From contig JALRFZ010000666.1 of the NCBI GenBank assembly GCA_023253615.1, positions 1-5,736 of the forward strand: a stretch of DNA of 5,736 nt, in the 5' to 3' direction. The DNA is from Verrucomicrobiales bacterium. Lineage in GTDB: Bacteria > Verrucomicrobiota > Verrucomicrobiia > Verrucomicrobiales > DEV007. The notes under the pieces were generated by a model. That model was not told where the DNA came from, ran no database searches, and saw nothing but the letters and a program-made list of their open reading frames with translations. This document shows positions 1 to 5,736 of the stretch, in pieces. Numbering within the stretch: the first letter of the stretch is position 1; each line of letters begins with the position of its first letter. The position numbers and the translations under genes were made by a program.

Positions 1-459
1 TCTTGCCGCGAACATCGCCCCCGGAGACAATCCGGGCAACCCGATCGCGCCGTTCTCCTCCGGTTCCTTGTAGATGAGGCGCAGCTCCTTGTTGTCGTAC
101 TGGATGTAGAGGAACTCCGCCACGTAGTCGATCTCGTCGTCGTTCATGCCCATCAGCACGAATCGCTCGCCGGCCATCGGTCCCTCCGGCACGATCACCC
201 CTTCGCGCAGGAGTCGGGCCGTGGCCGCGACCCCGCCCATGGAATCGGGAATGACGTGAGCCACCCCGAGGGCGGCGAGGGCACCGGACATCTGGGAAAG
301 GCTCTTCGCATTCTGGATCGCCGTCGTTTTCCGCGCCACCTCGCGGAGATTGCTGATCGAAGGCAGGCCGATCGCCGCGATGATGCCTACCACCACCACC
401 ACGATGAGCAGCTCGGTCAAGCTCAGTGCCTTGGGGGGCTGTCGATGGCGGAGAGTCAT
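1..459 (-). CDS. Type IV pilin-like / pseudopilin protein, N-terminal part (runs off left edge)
   Basis: The minus strand is open from an ATG at 459-457 to the window edge (153 codons, no stop), so the C-terminus is missing. The protein begins with a short basic leader (MTLRHRQPPKA), then the prepilin signature LSLTELLIVVVVVGIIAAIG: a processing site after Ala11, Glu at +5 of the mature protein, and a hydrophobic helix of about 20 residues. This is the class III signal recognised by prepilin peptidase in type IV pili and type II secretion systems; the rest would form a small periplasmic or extracellular globular domain. The residue before cleavage is Ala rather than the usual Gly, and position +1 is Leu rather than Phe. 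The remainder (about 40-153) matches no specific pilin subclass I can name. An in-frame stop at 562-564 with no ATG in between supports this start. No Shine-Dalgarno sequence is visible. It is transcribed divergently from the sensor kinase; a role in secretion, adhesion or surface structure is family inference only. Confidence 0.85.
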   Translation of the reverse strand, partial: MTLRHRQPPKALSLTELLIVVVVVGIIAAIGLPSISNLREVARKTTAIQNAKSLSQMSGALAALGVAHVIPDSMGGVAATARLLREGVIVPEGPMAGERFVLMGMNDDEIDYVAEFLYIQYDNKELRLIYKEPEENGAIGLPGLSPGAMFAAR

Positions 460-536
460 CGGAGGGACGGTGCAAGGGCAGTTTTCGATCTCGGAACCGT
501 TTTGACAAGAAAGTTTCGACGATTCGTCTTGAAATA

Positions 537-565
537 ATTGTAAAATTAACGCAACCTAAACTTAA
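537..565 (-). promoter_or_regulatory. Candidate sigma70-type promoter for the pseudopilin
   Basis: On the minus strand a TACAAT box (542-537) matches the -10 consensus in five of six positions, and TTAAGT (565-560, three of six) sits exactly 17 bases upstream. Transcription would start near 530, leaving a leader of about 70 bases before the pseudopilin ATG at 459. It overlaps the -35 candidate of the plus-strand promoter, so the two would compete for RNA polymerase. The AT-rich context makes chance matches likely. Confidence 0.25.
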
Positions 566-588
566 ATACTTTTTAAAACAAATACAAT
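561..588 (+). promoter_or_regulatory. Candidate sigma70-type promoter for the sensor kinase
   Basis: A TACAAT box at 583-588 matches the -10 consensus in five of six positions. A weak -35 candidate, CTTAAA (561-566, three of six), lies 16 bases upstream. Transcription would start near 595, giving a leader of about 30 bases before the ATG at 625. The background is so AT-rich that chance matches are likely, so this is only a candidate. Confidence 0.25.
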
Positions 589-624
589 ATTTTTCAGAAC
601 TTTCTGCCTTGTTTGCGCGTTTTT

Positions 625-3600
625 ATGGAACTCCGGTGGTGTACCCGAAATGGGATTTTTGCCTTGGCCAGCCTTTGGGTTTGCCTGCCGCATTCCGGGG
701 TCTCCCAGGAGGATCAGGCCAGCCGGATCCGGTTTACCGCTCTCTCCAAATCGACTCCCGGAGGGCTCCGCACCGATCTGGTCCGGGATCTGACCCAGGA
801 CATGGGCGGCTACGTCTGGCTCGCGACCGACCAAGGACTGAGCCGCTTCGATGGATTTCGTACCCTCCATTACGGGAATGATTCCAGCCGCCCCCAGGGG
901 CTCGGCACCGATCAACTCACCTGCCTCGCCACCACCCGGCGGAGCAAAGGCCTCCTCTGGATCGGCACCACCTCCAAAGGCCTCCTCAAGTTCAATCAGG
1001 ATACGGGAGAGGCGACCCGTTTCGCGAAGGGATCGGCGCTCGGCGCGAAACTGCTGAGTGATCACATCACCGATCTCGACATCTCCGATGAGAAATTCCT
1101 CTGGATCGGGACCGACTCGGGACTGAACGTCCTCAATCTCGCCACGGAGGCCATCGTCGCGGCGGAAGGCCCCCTGGGAAAAGCCAGCATCAGTTCCGTG
1201 ACGACCCTGGGCACCTCCGATGTCTGGGTCGGTACCGCCGCCGGCGAGCTGCACCGGTGGAACCAGAAGGAAAAGGCCTTTGAGAAATTCTGGACCACGT
1301 CCGTGCCCGTCACTTCGGTGGCGCTCGATTCCAAGAACAGCATCTGGATCGGCACCGGCGGGATGGGGCTCTACACCTACTCGCCCGATCGCGCCGGCGA
1401 GCCCCGGAAAGTCCCCCTTTCAGGCAGGAACACCATCACCTCGCTCTTCGTCGACTCCAAGGGCGATCTCTGGGTGGGCACCATGAGCGGCCTCGCCCTC
1501 TACGACCGGGGCAACGAATCCTTTCTCTTTTTCAACCATACCCCGCGCCACGGCGACAGTCTCTGCGACGATCAGATCACCTCCATCTTCGAGGATCGCA
1601 AGAACATGCTCTGGATCGCGACCCTGGGCGGTGGCACCAGCCGCTTCAATCTCGACCGCCAGTGGTTCTCCCACATCCGCCACAGCCCCGAACGCCCCGG
1701 CGGTCTCCCCCATGGGTTCGTCCGCGCTTTTGCCCACACTCCCGGCGACGTCCTCACGATCGGCACGGGGCGGGGAATCGCACGCTGGGATACCGCGGAC
1801 GACACCTTTCTCCCGGTGGTCGGATCCGCCGGTGGCACGGACGAGGAGCCGTCGGTGAACGCCCTCCTGCTCGACAGCAAGGGCACTCTCTGGGTCGGCA
1901 CCCGTGGCAACGGGTTGATCCTCCATCCCGCGAAGGGGGCTCCGCGGGTGCTCCGGGGCGATCCGGCGAACCCCGCCTCGATCGGACACGACAACGTCTC
2001 CGCCATCCACGAATCGCGCGGTGGCGTCATCCACGTCGGCACCCAGGGTGCCGGACTCTACCGCTACGATCCCGTGAACGACGCCTTTCTCAGGGTGCCG
2101 GGCGAACGGGGCTCCGGCACGGATTTCATCCTTTCCATGGCCGAGGATCCCACCGGCAACCTCTGGGTCTCGACCCAGTCCGGTCCCTTCCTCATCGCGG
2201 GCGGGATCGATTCCCTCCGCCCCCTGAAGACCGTCTTCCCCAAGGCCGAGCCGCTTACCAGCGAACGGGTCGGCATGATCCTGCCCGATTCCAACGGGAT
2301 CGTCTGGATCGGAACCCTCGATGCCGGGCTCGACCGCTTCAACACCGCCACCGGGGAAATCTCGAACTTCAACAGCGCCGTCCACCGTCTGCCCGACGAC
2401 AGCATCACCTCGCTGATCAAGGATAAAAAGAATCTCCTCTGGGTCTCGACCCGCACCGGCATCGCCCGGCTCAACGCGATGCAGAATGAATTCCGCGTCT
2501 TCGGCGAGGAAGACGGCCTGCAACGCGCCGGCTTCCTGGCGGGTTCCGCCGCCCTCGATGAGAAAGGGCGGCTCTACTTCGGCGGCCAGGATGGCTTCAA
2601 TCTCATCGATCCGGAAAAGCTGCCCGCCCTGCCCCACGCTCCGAATCCCTTCCTCACCAGTCTCGAGCTCTACGGAGAGCAGGTCGTCCCCTCCGAGGAT
2701 GGCATTCTCAAGAAGGAACTCGCCGCGACCGACGAGATCCGCATTCCCTTCGACGAACGACTCCTCTTCACCCTGCGTTTCGCCAACCTCGACTACCGTT
2801 TTCCCAACCGCGGGCATTTCCGCTACATGCTCACCGGCTACGACAAGGATTGGATCATCGCCGGCGAAGAGCGGAAGGCGACTTACGCCGCCCTGCCAGC
2901 CGGACGTTACGAGTTCCGCGTGCAGAGCTCCCTCGACCGCCAGGATTGGCCCGATACCCCCGCGAAGCTCCGTGTCGTGATCACACCTCCGTGGTGGCAG
3001 ACGTGGTGGGCGCGATCCCTCGCCGTCGGCCTTGCCGGACTTCTCATCATCGGCTCGAGCCGTTATTGGATCCAATCGCGCGTGAAGCAACTGCGCCGCC
3101 GCGAGGAAATGCTCACCGCCCAGCGCGACCGGGCCGAGGCCGCCCTCGCGCGCCAGTTGCAGAACCGCATGCTTCTCGACCGCTCCTACCGCAACCTGCG
3201 GAACGAGACCCCCGACGACCAGATCCTCAGCGGCGCCCTCCAGGGCATCGTCTCGGATTTCGCAGCCACCCACTGCGTCGTCTTCCGAATTGTCAACGAA
3301 GCCGACGAAGACGGGACCATCGACGAGACCTACTCCTTGAAGCGCATCGGTTATTGGAACGCGCTCGACGCCCCGGAACTGCGGAAATCCGCCCCCATCC
3401 CCACGCTCAACCTCGACGACCGGCTTTCCCGCCAGATCCTCGCGGCGAAAAACGTGCTCTCCGTGACCAATGCGGCCGCCATTCCCGATTCGATCCGCTC
3501 GGCCTTCCCCGACGGATCACCCATCGCCCTGATCGCCGCATCCACCAGTTTCCTCGACAGCGCCAACGGCATCATCCTCCTGCTCCGGGTCGGCTCCGTG

Positions 3601-4953
3601 GAAGCTTGGAGCGACGAGGACGTGAAACTCCTCGAGGCCCTCACCGGACAGTTCGGCATCGCCATCGCCCAGATCAAGACCGCCGAGATCGAGTCCACCT
3701 ACCGCACCCATCTCGAAGAGGCCCGCCACCATGCCGAAGTCGCGAACCGCGCCAAGAGCGACTTCCTCGCCAAAATGACCCACGAGCTGCGCACCCCGCT
3801 CAACGCCATCATCGGTTTCTCCGGCATCCTCGGGGAAGACAAGACCCTGACACCCAAACAACGCGAAACCCTCGACATCATCACCAACAGCGGCGAACAC
3901 CTCCTCGACGTCATCAACGAGATCCTCGACCTCTCCAAGATCGAGGCCGGCAAGATGGAGAAAAACGACGAGACCTTCGAGTTCCTCCCCCTCATCAAGT
4001 CCGTCTACGAGATGCTCTCGATGAAAGCCGCGGAAAAGCGCATCGCCTTCAATTTCGCCGCCACCAGCACCCTGCCCGGCGAGATCATGACCGATCGGAG
4101 CAAGCTCCGCCAGATCCTCATCAACCTCCTCGGCAACGCCATCAAATTCACCGCCCAGGGAGGCGTCGGCGTCTCCATCTCCACCCAGGCCGCGGGCGAG
4201 CCCGAGCTCGTCGAGGGCCGGCTCCGCCGCCGCATCCGCATCCATTTCGAGATCCGCGACACCGGGCGTGGCATCCGCGAGGAGGAGATCGGAAAGCTGT
4301 TCGAGCGCTACTCCCAGACCGAGAGCGGGCGCCGCTCATCCGAGGGCACCGGTCTCGGCCTGCCCATCGCGCGCAGCTTCGTGCAACTCATGGGCGGGGA
4401 CATCGAGGTCACTTCCGTTTTCGGCAAGGGTACCACCTTCCGCTTCAGCATCGAATGCGATGAGCTCGCCCCGGCCGCCGCCGCCGCCGCCGAGTCCATC
4501 AGTGTCACCCTCGACGAGAAGACCGCGCAGCGCATCAACGGCTTCACCGCCCCACGGGGCGAGGTGCGCATCCTCATCGCCGAGGATCAGCCGACCAACC
4601 GGCTCCTTCTCAAGCGCATCCTCGGCAAGGCCGGCTTCACCCTCGCCGAGGCCGGGGACGGACAGGCCGCCATCGAGAAGTGGAGCGAGTGGAAACCCCA
4701 CCTCATCCTCATGGATCAGGACATGCCCATCAAAAAGGGCAACGAAGCCACCGCCGAGATCCAGGCCATGGCCCAGGACGGCGATCGCCCCGTCATCGTC
4801 GCCCTCACCGCCTACGCCCTCGAGCAGGCACGGCAGGCAGCGATCGAGGCGGGATGTACCGACTTCGTCGCCAAACCCTTCCGCTCGCACGAGCTCTTCT
4901 CCGTCATCTCCAAACACCTCGGCGTCGAATACACCTTCAACGACGCGGCGTGA
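625..4953 (+). CDS. Two-propeller hybrid sensor histidine kinase (Reg_prop / Y_Y_Y / GAF / HisKA / HATPase_c / REC)
   Basis: This 1442-residue membrane kinase senses an unknown signal outside the cytoplasm and starts an internal His-to-Asp phosphorelay. Residues 1-27 look like a signal peptide (core [12 protein letters not shown], cut near GVS|Q). About 35-670 hold 14 Reg_prop blade repeats with the motif (L/V/I)W(I/V)GT..GL..(F/Y), for example at W65 and W330, forming two seven-bladed propellers. A Y_Y_Y domain follows (about 673-790, with [20 protein letters not shown], then WWQTWW), then one membrane helix (about 798-814), a charged coiled coil (about 817-850), a GAF-like region (about 865-1018), HisKA with phosphoacceptor His1053 (THELRTPLN), HATPase_c with Asn1171 (NAIKF), DTGRGI 1212-1217 and GTGLGL 1241-1246, a six-Ala linker (1284-1289), and a receiver with acidic Glu1320/Asp1321, phosphoacceptor Asp1364, Thr1395 and Lys1417. 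All key catalytic residues are present. Bacteroidetes hybrid two-component sensors share this sensor half but end in an AraC-type HTH; this one stops after the receiver, so output needs a separate partner. The ATG at 625 was chosen over an in-frame TTG at 613, which would add four residues; neither has a Shine-Dalgarno sequence. Confidence 0.95.
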   Translation: MELRWCTRNGIFALASLWVCLPHSGVSQEDQASRIRFTALSKSTPGGLRTDLVRDLTQDMGGYVWLATDQGLSRFDGFRTLHYGNDSSRPQGLGTDQLTCLATTRRSKGLLWIGTTSKGLLKFNQDTGEATRFAKGSALGAKLLSDHITDLDISDEKFLWIGTDSGLNVLNLATEAIVAAEGPLGKASISSVTTLGTSDVWVGTAAGELHRWNQKEKAFEKFWTTSVPVTSVALDSKNSIWIGTGGMGLYTYSPDRAGEPRKVPLSGRNTITSLFVDSKGDLWVGTMSGLALYDRGNESFLFFNHTPRHGDSLCDDQITSIFEDRKNMLWIATLGGGTSRFNLDRQWFSHIRHSPERPGGLPHGFVRAFAHTPGDVLTIGTGRGIARWDTADDTFLPVVGSAGGTDEEPSVNALLLDSKGTLWVGTRGNGLILHPAKGAPRVLRGDPANPASIGHDNVSAIHESRGGVIHVGTQGAGLYRYDPVNDAFLRVPGERGSGTDFILSMAEDPTGNLWVSTQSGPFLIAGGIDSLRPLKTVFPKAEPLTSERVGMILPDSNGIVWIGTLDAGLDRFNTATGEISNFNSAVHRLPDDSITSLIKDKKNLLWVSTRTGIARLNAMQNEFRVFGEEDGLQRAGFLAGSAALDEKGRLYFGGQDGFNLIDPEKLPALPHAPNPFLTSLELYGEQVVPSEDGILKKELAATDEIRIPFDERLLFTLRFANLDYRFPNRGHFRYMLTGYDKDWIIAGEERKATYAALPAGRYEFRVQSSLDRQDWPDTPAKLRVVITPPWWQTWWARSLAVGLAGLLIIGSSRYWIQSRVKQLRRREEMLTAQRDRAEAALARQLQNRMLLDRSYRNLRNETPDDQILSGALQGIVSDFAATHCVVFRIVNEADEDGTIDETYSLKRIGYWNALDAPELRKSAPIPTLNLDDRLSRQILAAKNVLSVTNAAAIPDSIRSAFPDGSPIALIAASTSFLDSANGIILLLRVGSVEAWSDEDVKLLEALTGQFGIAIAQIKTAEIESTYRTHLEEARHHAEVANRAKSDFLAKMTHELRTPLNAIIGFSGILGEDKTLTPKQRETLDIITNSGEHLLDVINEILDLSKIEAGKMEKNDETFEFLPLIKSVYEMLSMKAAEKRIAFNFAATSTLPGEIMTDRSKLRQILINLLGNAIKFTAQGGVGVSISTQAAGEPELVEGRLRRRIRIHFEIRDTGRGIREEEIGKLFERYSQTESGRRSSEGTGLGLPIARSFVQLMGGDIEVTSVFGKGTTFRFSIECDELAPAAAAAAESISVTLDEKTAQRINGFTAPRGEVRILIAEDQPTNRLLLKRILGKAGFTLAEAGDGQAAIEKWSEWKPHLILMDQDMPIKKGNEATAEIQAMAQDGDRPVIVALTAYALEQARQAAIEAGCTDFVAKPFRSHELFSVISKHLGVEYTFNDAA
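4474..4491 (+). repeat. (GCC)6 triplet run encoding a six-alanine linker
   Basis: Six perfect GCC codons encode Ala1284-1289, between the HATPase_c domain and the receiver of the hybrid kinase. The position is a flexible interdomain hinge. Perfect codon identity makes it prone to in-frame slippage, which could change hinge length without breaking the protein. Confidence 0.8.
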
Positions 4954-4967
4954 GTCACGGGTCACGG
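4954..4967. repeat. Two-copy heptamer repeat, unit GTCACGG
   Basis: Two perfect tandem copies of GTCACGG start at the first base after the kinase stop codon. The unit can be phased as CGGGTCA, i.e. CGG plus four bases, like the longer heptamer arrays nearby. With two copies alone it would be unremarkable; the matching period and phase is what makes it worth recording. Confidence 0.7.
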
Positions 4968-4979
4968 GGAAGAGCTCAG

Positions 4980-5014
4980 TCCGACCTCCGACCTCCGACC
5001 TCCGACCTCCGACC
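4980..5014. repeat. Five-copy heptamer array, unit TCCGACC
   Basis: Five perfect tandem copies of TCCGACC (minus strand GGTCGGA) fill most of the 61-base gap between the convergent kinase and ABM genes. The array ends directly against the ABM stop codon (TGA read on the minus strand at 5017-5015), so transcripts of both genes would enter it. No stem followed by a T-run, and so no ordinary intrinsic terminator, is visible in this gap. Confidence 0.95.
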
Positions 5015-5323
5015 TCACCCCACCACCGGCCGCGGATCGACGCCCTTCACGTCGTACTGCCCCGCCACCTTCTCCTTGATACACGGGGTGCTCGCCTCGA
5101 CCCAGACCGCGAAATGGTCGCTCGCCTTGTGGGCCGCGAAGGCCTCGCGGGTCGTGTAGAGTTCGTAGATCGCGAACTTCGTTGGATCCTCGATGTGCTG
5201 AGACCATTCCCACTTCAGGCATTCGGGTTCATGGCGCGAATGGGCCGCGTTCCCCTCGAGGGCGGCGATCATTTCCTCAATCTTGTCCGGATGGCTCGTG
5301 ATGGTGACGACAACAGCTAGCAT
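5015..5323 (-). CDS. Antibiotic biosynthesis monooxygenase (ABM) domain protein, YgiN-like
   Basis: The 102-residue protein fits the ABM family (PF03992), small cytoplasmic ferredoxin-like proteins that usually dimerise; members include cofactor-free quinone/quinol or polyketide oxygenases such as YgiN and ActVA-Orf6, though many have no known substrate. What is seen: an N-terminal strand (VVVTITSHP), a helix (DKIEEMIAALEGNAAHSR), the family-like EPECLKWEWSQ segment (32-42), DPTKFAIYELY (46-56) and AFAAHKASDHFAVW (61-74) with His65 and His70. Length is typical of a single domain. The ATG at 5323 was chosen because the family starts directly with the first strand; an upstream in-frame start at 5398 would add 25 residues without family character. 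No Shine-Dalgarno sequence is present. The gene is convergent with the kinase and bounded on both sides by heptamer arrays. Its substrate cannot be told from the sequence; a quinone or reactive-carbonyl role is inference. Confidence 0.88.
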   Translation of the reverse strand: MLAVVVTITSHPDKIEEMIAALEGNAAHSRHEPECLKWEWSQHIEDPTKFAIYELYTTREAFAAHKASDHFAVWVEASTPCIKEKVAGQYDVKGVDPRPVVG

Positions 5324-5331
5324 GGTGGCGG

Positions 5332-5360
5332 GAGATAGGATGGAAATCGATACCGCGCAA
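5332..5360 (-). promoter_or_regulatory. Weak candidate promoter for the ABM gene
   Basis: On the minus strand TTGCGC (5360-5355) and TATCTC (5337-5332) are exactly 17 bases apart, each matching three of six consensus positions. Transcription would begin within a few bases of the ATG at 5323, which would give a nearly leaderless mRNA and fit the absence of a Shine-Dalgarno sequence. The match is weak and could be chance. Confidence 0.2.
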
Positions 5361-5427
5361 GAGATTTGCCGCCGGTCGTCCGAAAACACCCGCGACATCG
5401 CACGTCGGTGATACCAAACCGCCTGCT

Positions 5428-5446
5428 GCGATCCCGCCGGGATCGC
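5428..5446. repeat. Hairpin, 8-bp stem GCGATCCC/GGGATCGC, GCC loop
   Basis: A perfect inverted repeat with a three-base loop, strongly GC-rich. A second GATCCC copy lies just downstream (5450-5455), so alternative pairing with the GGGATC arm is possible. Confidence 0.75.
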
Positions 5447-5465
5447 CGTGATCCCATCCTGTCAT

Positions 5466-5500
5466 CCGGTGGTGTCGCTCGTTCCTCGTTCGACCACCGG
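5466..5500. repeat. Hairpin, 8-bp stem CCGGTGGT/ACCACCGG, 19-base loop
   Basis: The arms at 5466-5473 and 5493-5500 are perfectly complementary. The stem can be lengthened by a further CG/CG pairing after a two-base bulge. The loop is rich in CGTTC/CTCGTT motifs. Confidence 0.6.
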
Positions 5501-5511
5501 CTAATGGCTCC

Positions 5512-5526
5512 GATGCCTCCGGCATC
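5512..5526. repeat. Hairpin, 6-bp stem GATGCC/GGCATC, TCC loop
   Basis: A perfect compact inverted repeat, 11 bases after the previous stem, with a palindromic TCCGGA at 5533-5538 following. It forms the right end of the multi-hairpin block. Confidence 0.6.
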
Positions 5527-5546
5527 CCCTTCTCCGGAAAACGTTT

Positions 5547-5621
5547 CCGCCAACCGCCAACCGCCAACCGCCAACCGCCAACCGCCAACCGCCAACCGCC
5601 AACCGCCAACCGCCAACCGCC
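5547..5621. repeat. Heptamer array, unit CCGCCAA, about 10.7 copies
   Basis: Ten perfect copies of CCGCCAA (5547-5616) plus a five-base partial copy. No mismatch is seen between copies, which implies recent expansion or ongoing homogenisation. Read on the minus strand the unit is TTGGCGG, so that strand has GG runs alternately two bases (TT) and one base (C) apart. Open frames across it encode only a seven-residue repeat, as expected for any 7-base period, and are not taken as genes. Confidence 0.97.
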
Positions 5622-5625
5622 CTCT

Positions 5626-5681
5626 GACTTCCGACTTCCGACTTCCGACTTCCGACTTCCGACTTCCGACTTCCGACTTCC
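5626..5681. repeat. Heptamer array, unit GACTTCC, 8 copies
   Basis: Eight perfect copies, separated from the preceding array by only four bases (5622-5625). On the minus strand the unit is GGAAGTC, one base different from a rotation of the convergent-gap unit (CGGAAGT against CGGAGGT). Copies are identical to one another. Confidence 0.97.
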
Positions 5682-5684
5682 GCC

Positions 5685-5719
5685 CGCTCACCGCTCACCG
5701 CTCACCGCTCACCGCTCAC
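5685..5719. repeat. Heptamer array, unit CGCTCAC, 5 copies
   Basis: Five perfect copies, three bases after the preceding array. The minus-strand unit is GTGAGCG. It is followed by CGCCAGC and a short (TCC)n-like run reaching the window edge, so the repetitive region may continue to the right. Confidence 0.95.
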
Positions 5720-5736
5720 CGCCAGCCTCCTCCTCC

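Larger units (their letters stand above)
529..600. promoter_or_regulatory. AT-rich divergent promoter island
   Basis: Within the 165-base gap between the divergently transcribed pseudopilin and sensor kinase, the stretch 541-600 has only 12 G/C of 60, in sharp contrast to the GC-rich genes. It contains T5 tracts at 570-574 and 590-594, about two helical turns apart, and an A4 run at 575-578, a pattern compatible with easy melting or bending. It is the natural place for both promoters and for any shared regulator. No clear operator palindrome was found. Confidence 0.55.
5410..5540. other. Non-coding multi-hairpin block, possible dispersed intergenic repeat
   Basis: This stretch has no credible gene but holds three inverted repeats in about 100 bases: GCGATCCC/GGGATCGC (5428-5446, 8-bp stem, GCC loop), CCGGTGGT/ACCACCGG (5466-5500, 8-bp stem, 19-base loop) and GATGCC/GGCATC (5512-5526, 6-bp stem, TCC loop). 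No T-run follows the stems on the plus strand, nor on the minus strand, so simple intrinsic terminators are unlikely. Stacked GC-rich palindromes next to tandem arrays resemble REP/BIME-style extragenic elements. Whether it occurs in many copies cannot be seen from one window. Confidence 0.5.

Noticed and set aside
502..507. Perfect TTGACA -35 hexamer on the plus strand
   Set aside because: At 17 bases downstream stands CGTCTT (525-530), not a -10 box; the nearest TATAAT-like hexamer (TAAAAT, 541-546) is 33 bases away.
613..624. TTG at 613 as the kinase start
   Set aside because: It would add only MRVF; the ATG at 625 gives a normal signal peptide, and neither position has a Shine-Dalgarno sequence to favour TTG. 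It cannot be excluded.
1420..3273. 617-codon minus-strand open frame opposite the propeller region
   Set aside because: It is the antisense shadow of a GC-rich, repetitive coding frame; the product is low-complexity (Gly/Ala/Glu/Asp rich) and has no recognisable domain, while the opposite strand encodes clear Reg_prop repeats.
2850..4463. 537-codon plus-strand open frame in another frame of the kinase
   Set aside because: The product is dominated by Arg, Pro and His, typical of an out-of-frame reading of GC-rich DNA; it overlaps the HisKA and HATPase_c regions read correctly in the main frame.
4951..4980. Intrinsic terminator after the kinase
   Set aside because: Only a short GAGCTC palindrome and repeats are seen; there is no stable stem followed by a T-run on either strand.
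5324..5398. 25-residue N-terminal extension of the ABM protein from a start at 5398
   Set aside because: ABM proteins begin almost directly with the first beta strand, which follows the Met at 5323; the extension shows no targeting signal or conserved feature.
5277..5698. Overlapping minus-strand open frames through the heptamer arrays and hairpin block (seven-residue repeats)
   Set aside because: A 7-base period without stops stays open in all three frames and always gives a seven-residue repeat. Three overlapping frames share the region, none has family features, and the upstream parts merely read through hairpins.
5547..5719. CRISPR array
   Set aside because: The units are 7 bases long and directly adjoining, with no spacers and no cas genes nearby.

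Overview
The window is GC-rich in its genes and carries three protein-coding genes plus an unusually repetitive non-coding right end. Three things together suggest a verrucomicrobial-type (PVC group) or similar environmental bacterium: a pseudopilin with a short diverged C-terminal part, a giant two-propeller hybrid sensor kinase, and no recognisable Shine-Dalgarno sequence before any of the three starts. The taxonomic call is an inference from gene style, not from a marker gene.

Layout: (1) 1-459, minus strand, the N-terminal 153 residues of a type IV pilin-like / type II secretion-like protein that runs off the left edge. (2) 460-624, a divergent intergenic region whose part at 541-600 is only 20% G+C (12 of 60) and holds a roughly symmetric pair of TACAAT boxes, one per strand. 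(3) 625-4953, plus strand, a 1442-residue membrane hybrid histidine kinase: signal peptide, 14 propeller-blade repeats (two seven-bladed propellers), Y_Y_Y domain, one transmembrane helix, coiled coil, GAF-like domain, HisKA, HATPase_c and receiver. It resembles the hybrid two-component sensors of Bacteroidetes but has no C-terminal AraC-type DNA-binding domain, so it must signal through another protein. (4) 4954-5014, a 61-base convergent gap made mostly of two different 7-base tandem repeats. (5) 5015-5323, minus strand, a 102-residue antibiotic-biosynthesis-monooxygenase (ABM/YgiN-like) protein. (6) 5324-5736, no credible gene: a short possible promoter for the ABM gene, a block with three hairpins (5428-5526), then three back-to-back 7-base tandem arrays (about 10.7, 8 and 5 copies).

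The most unusual signal is the set of heptamer arrays. Five arrays with different units all have exactly 7-base periods, and every unit can be phased as CGG plus a variable tetramer (CGGAGGT, CGGAAGT, CGGTGAG, CGGTTGG on the minus strand; CGGGTCA on the plus strand). They fill the non-coding space on both sides of the ABM gene and give the minus strand regularly spaced GG runs. No functional link between the three genes is visible; the kinase's ligand and output partner are not encoded here.
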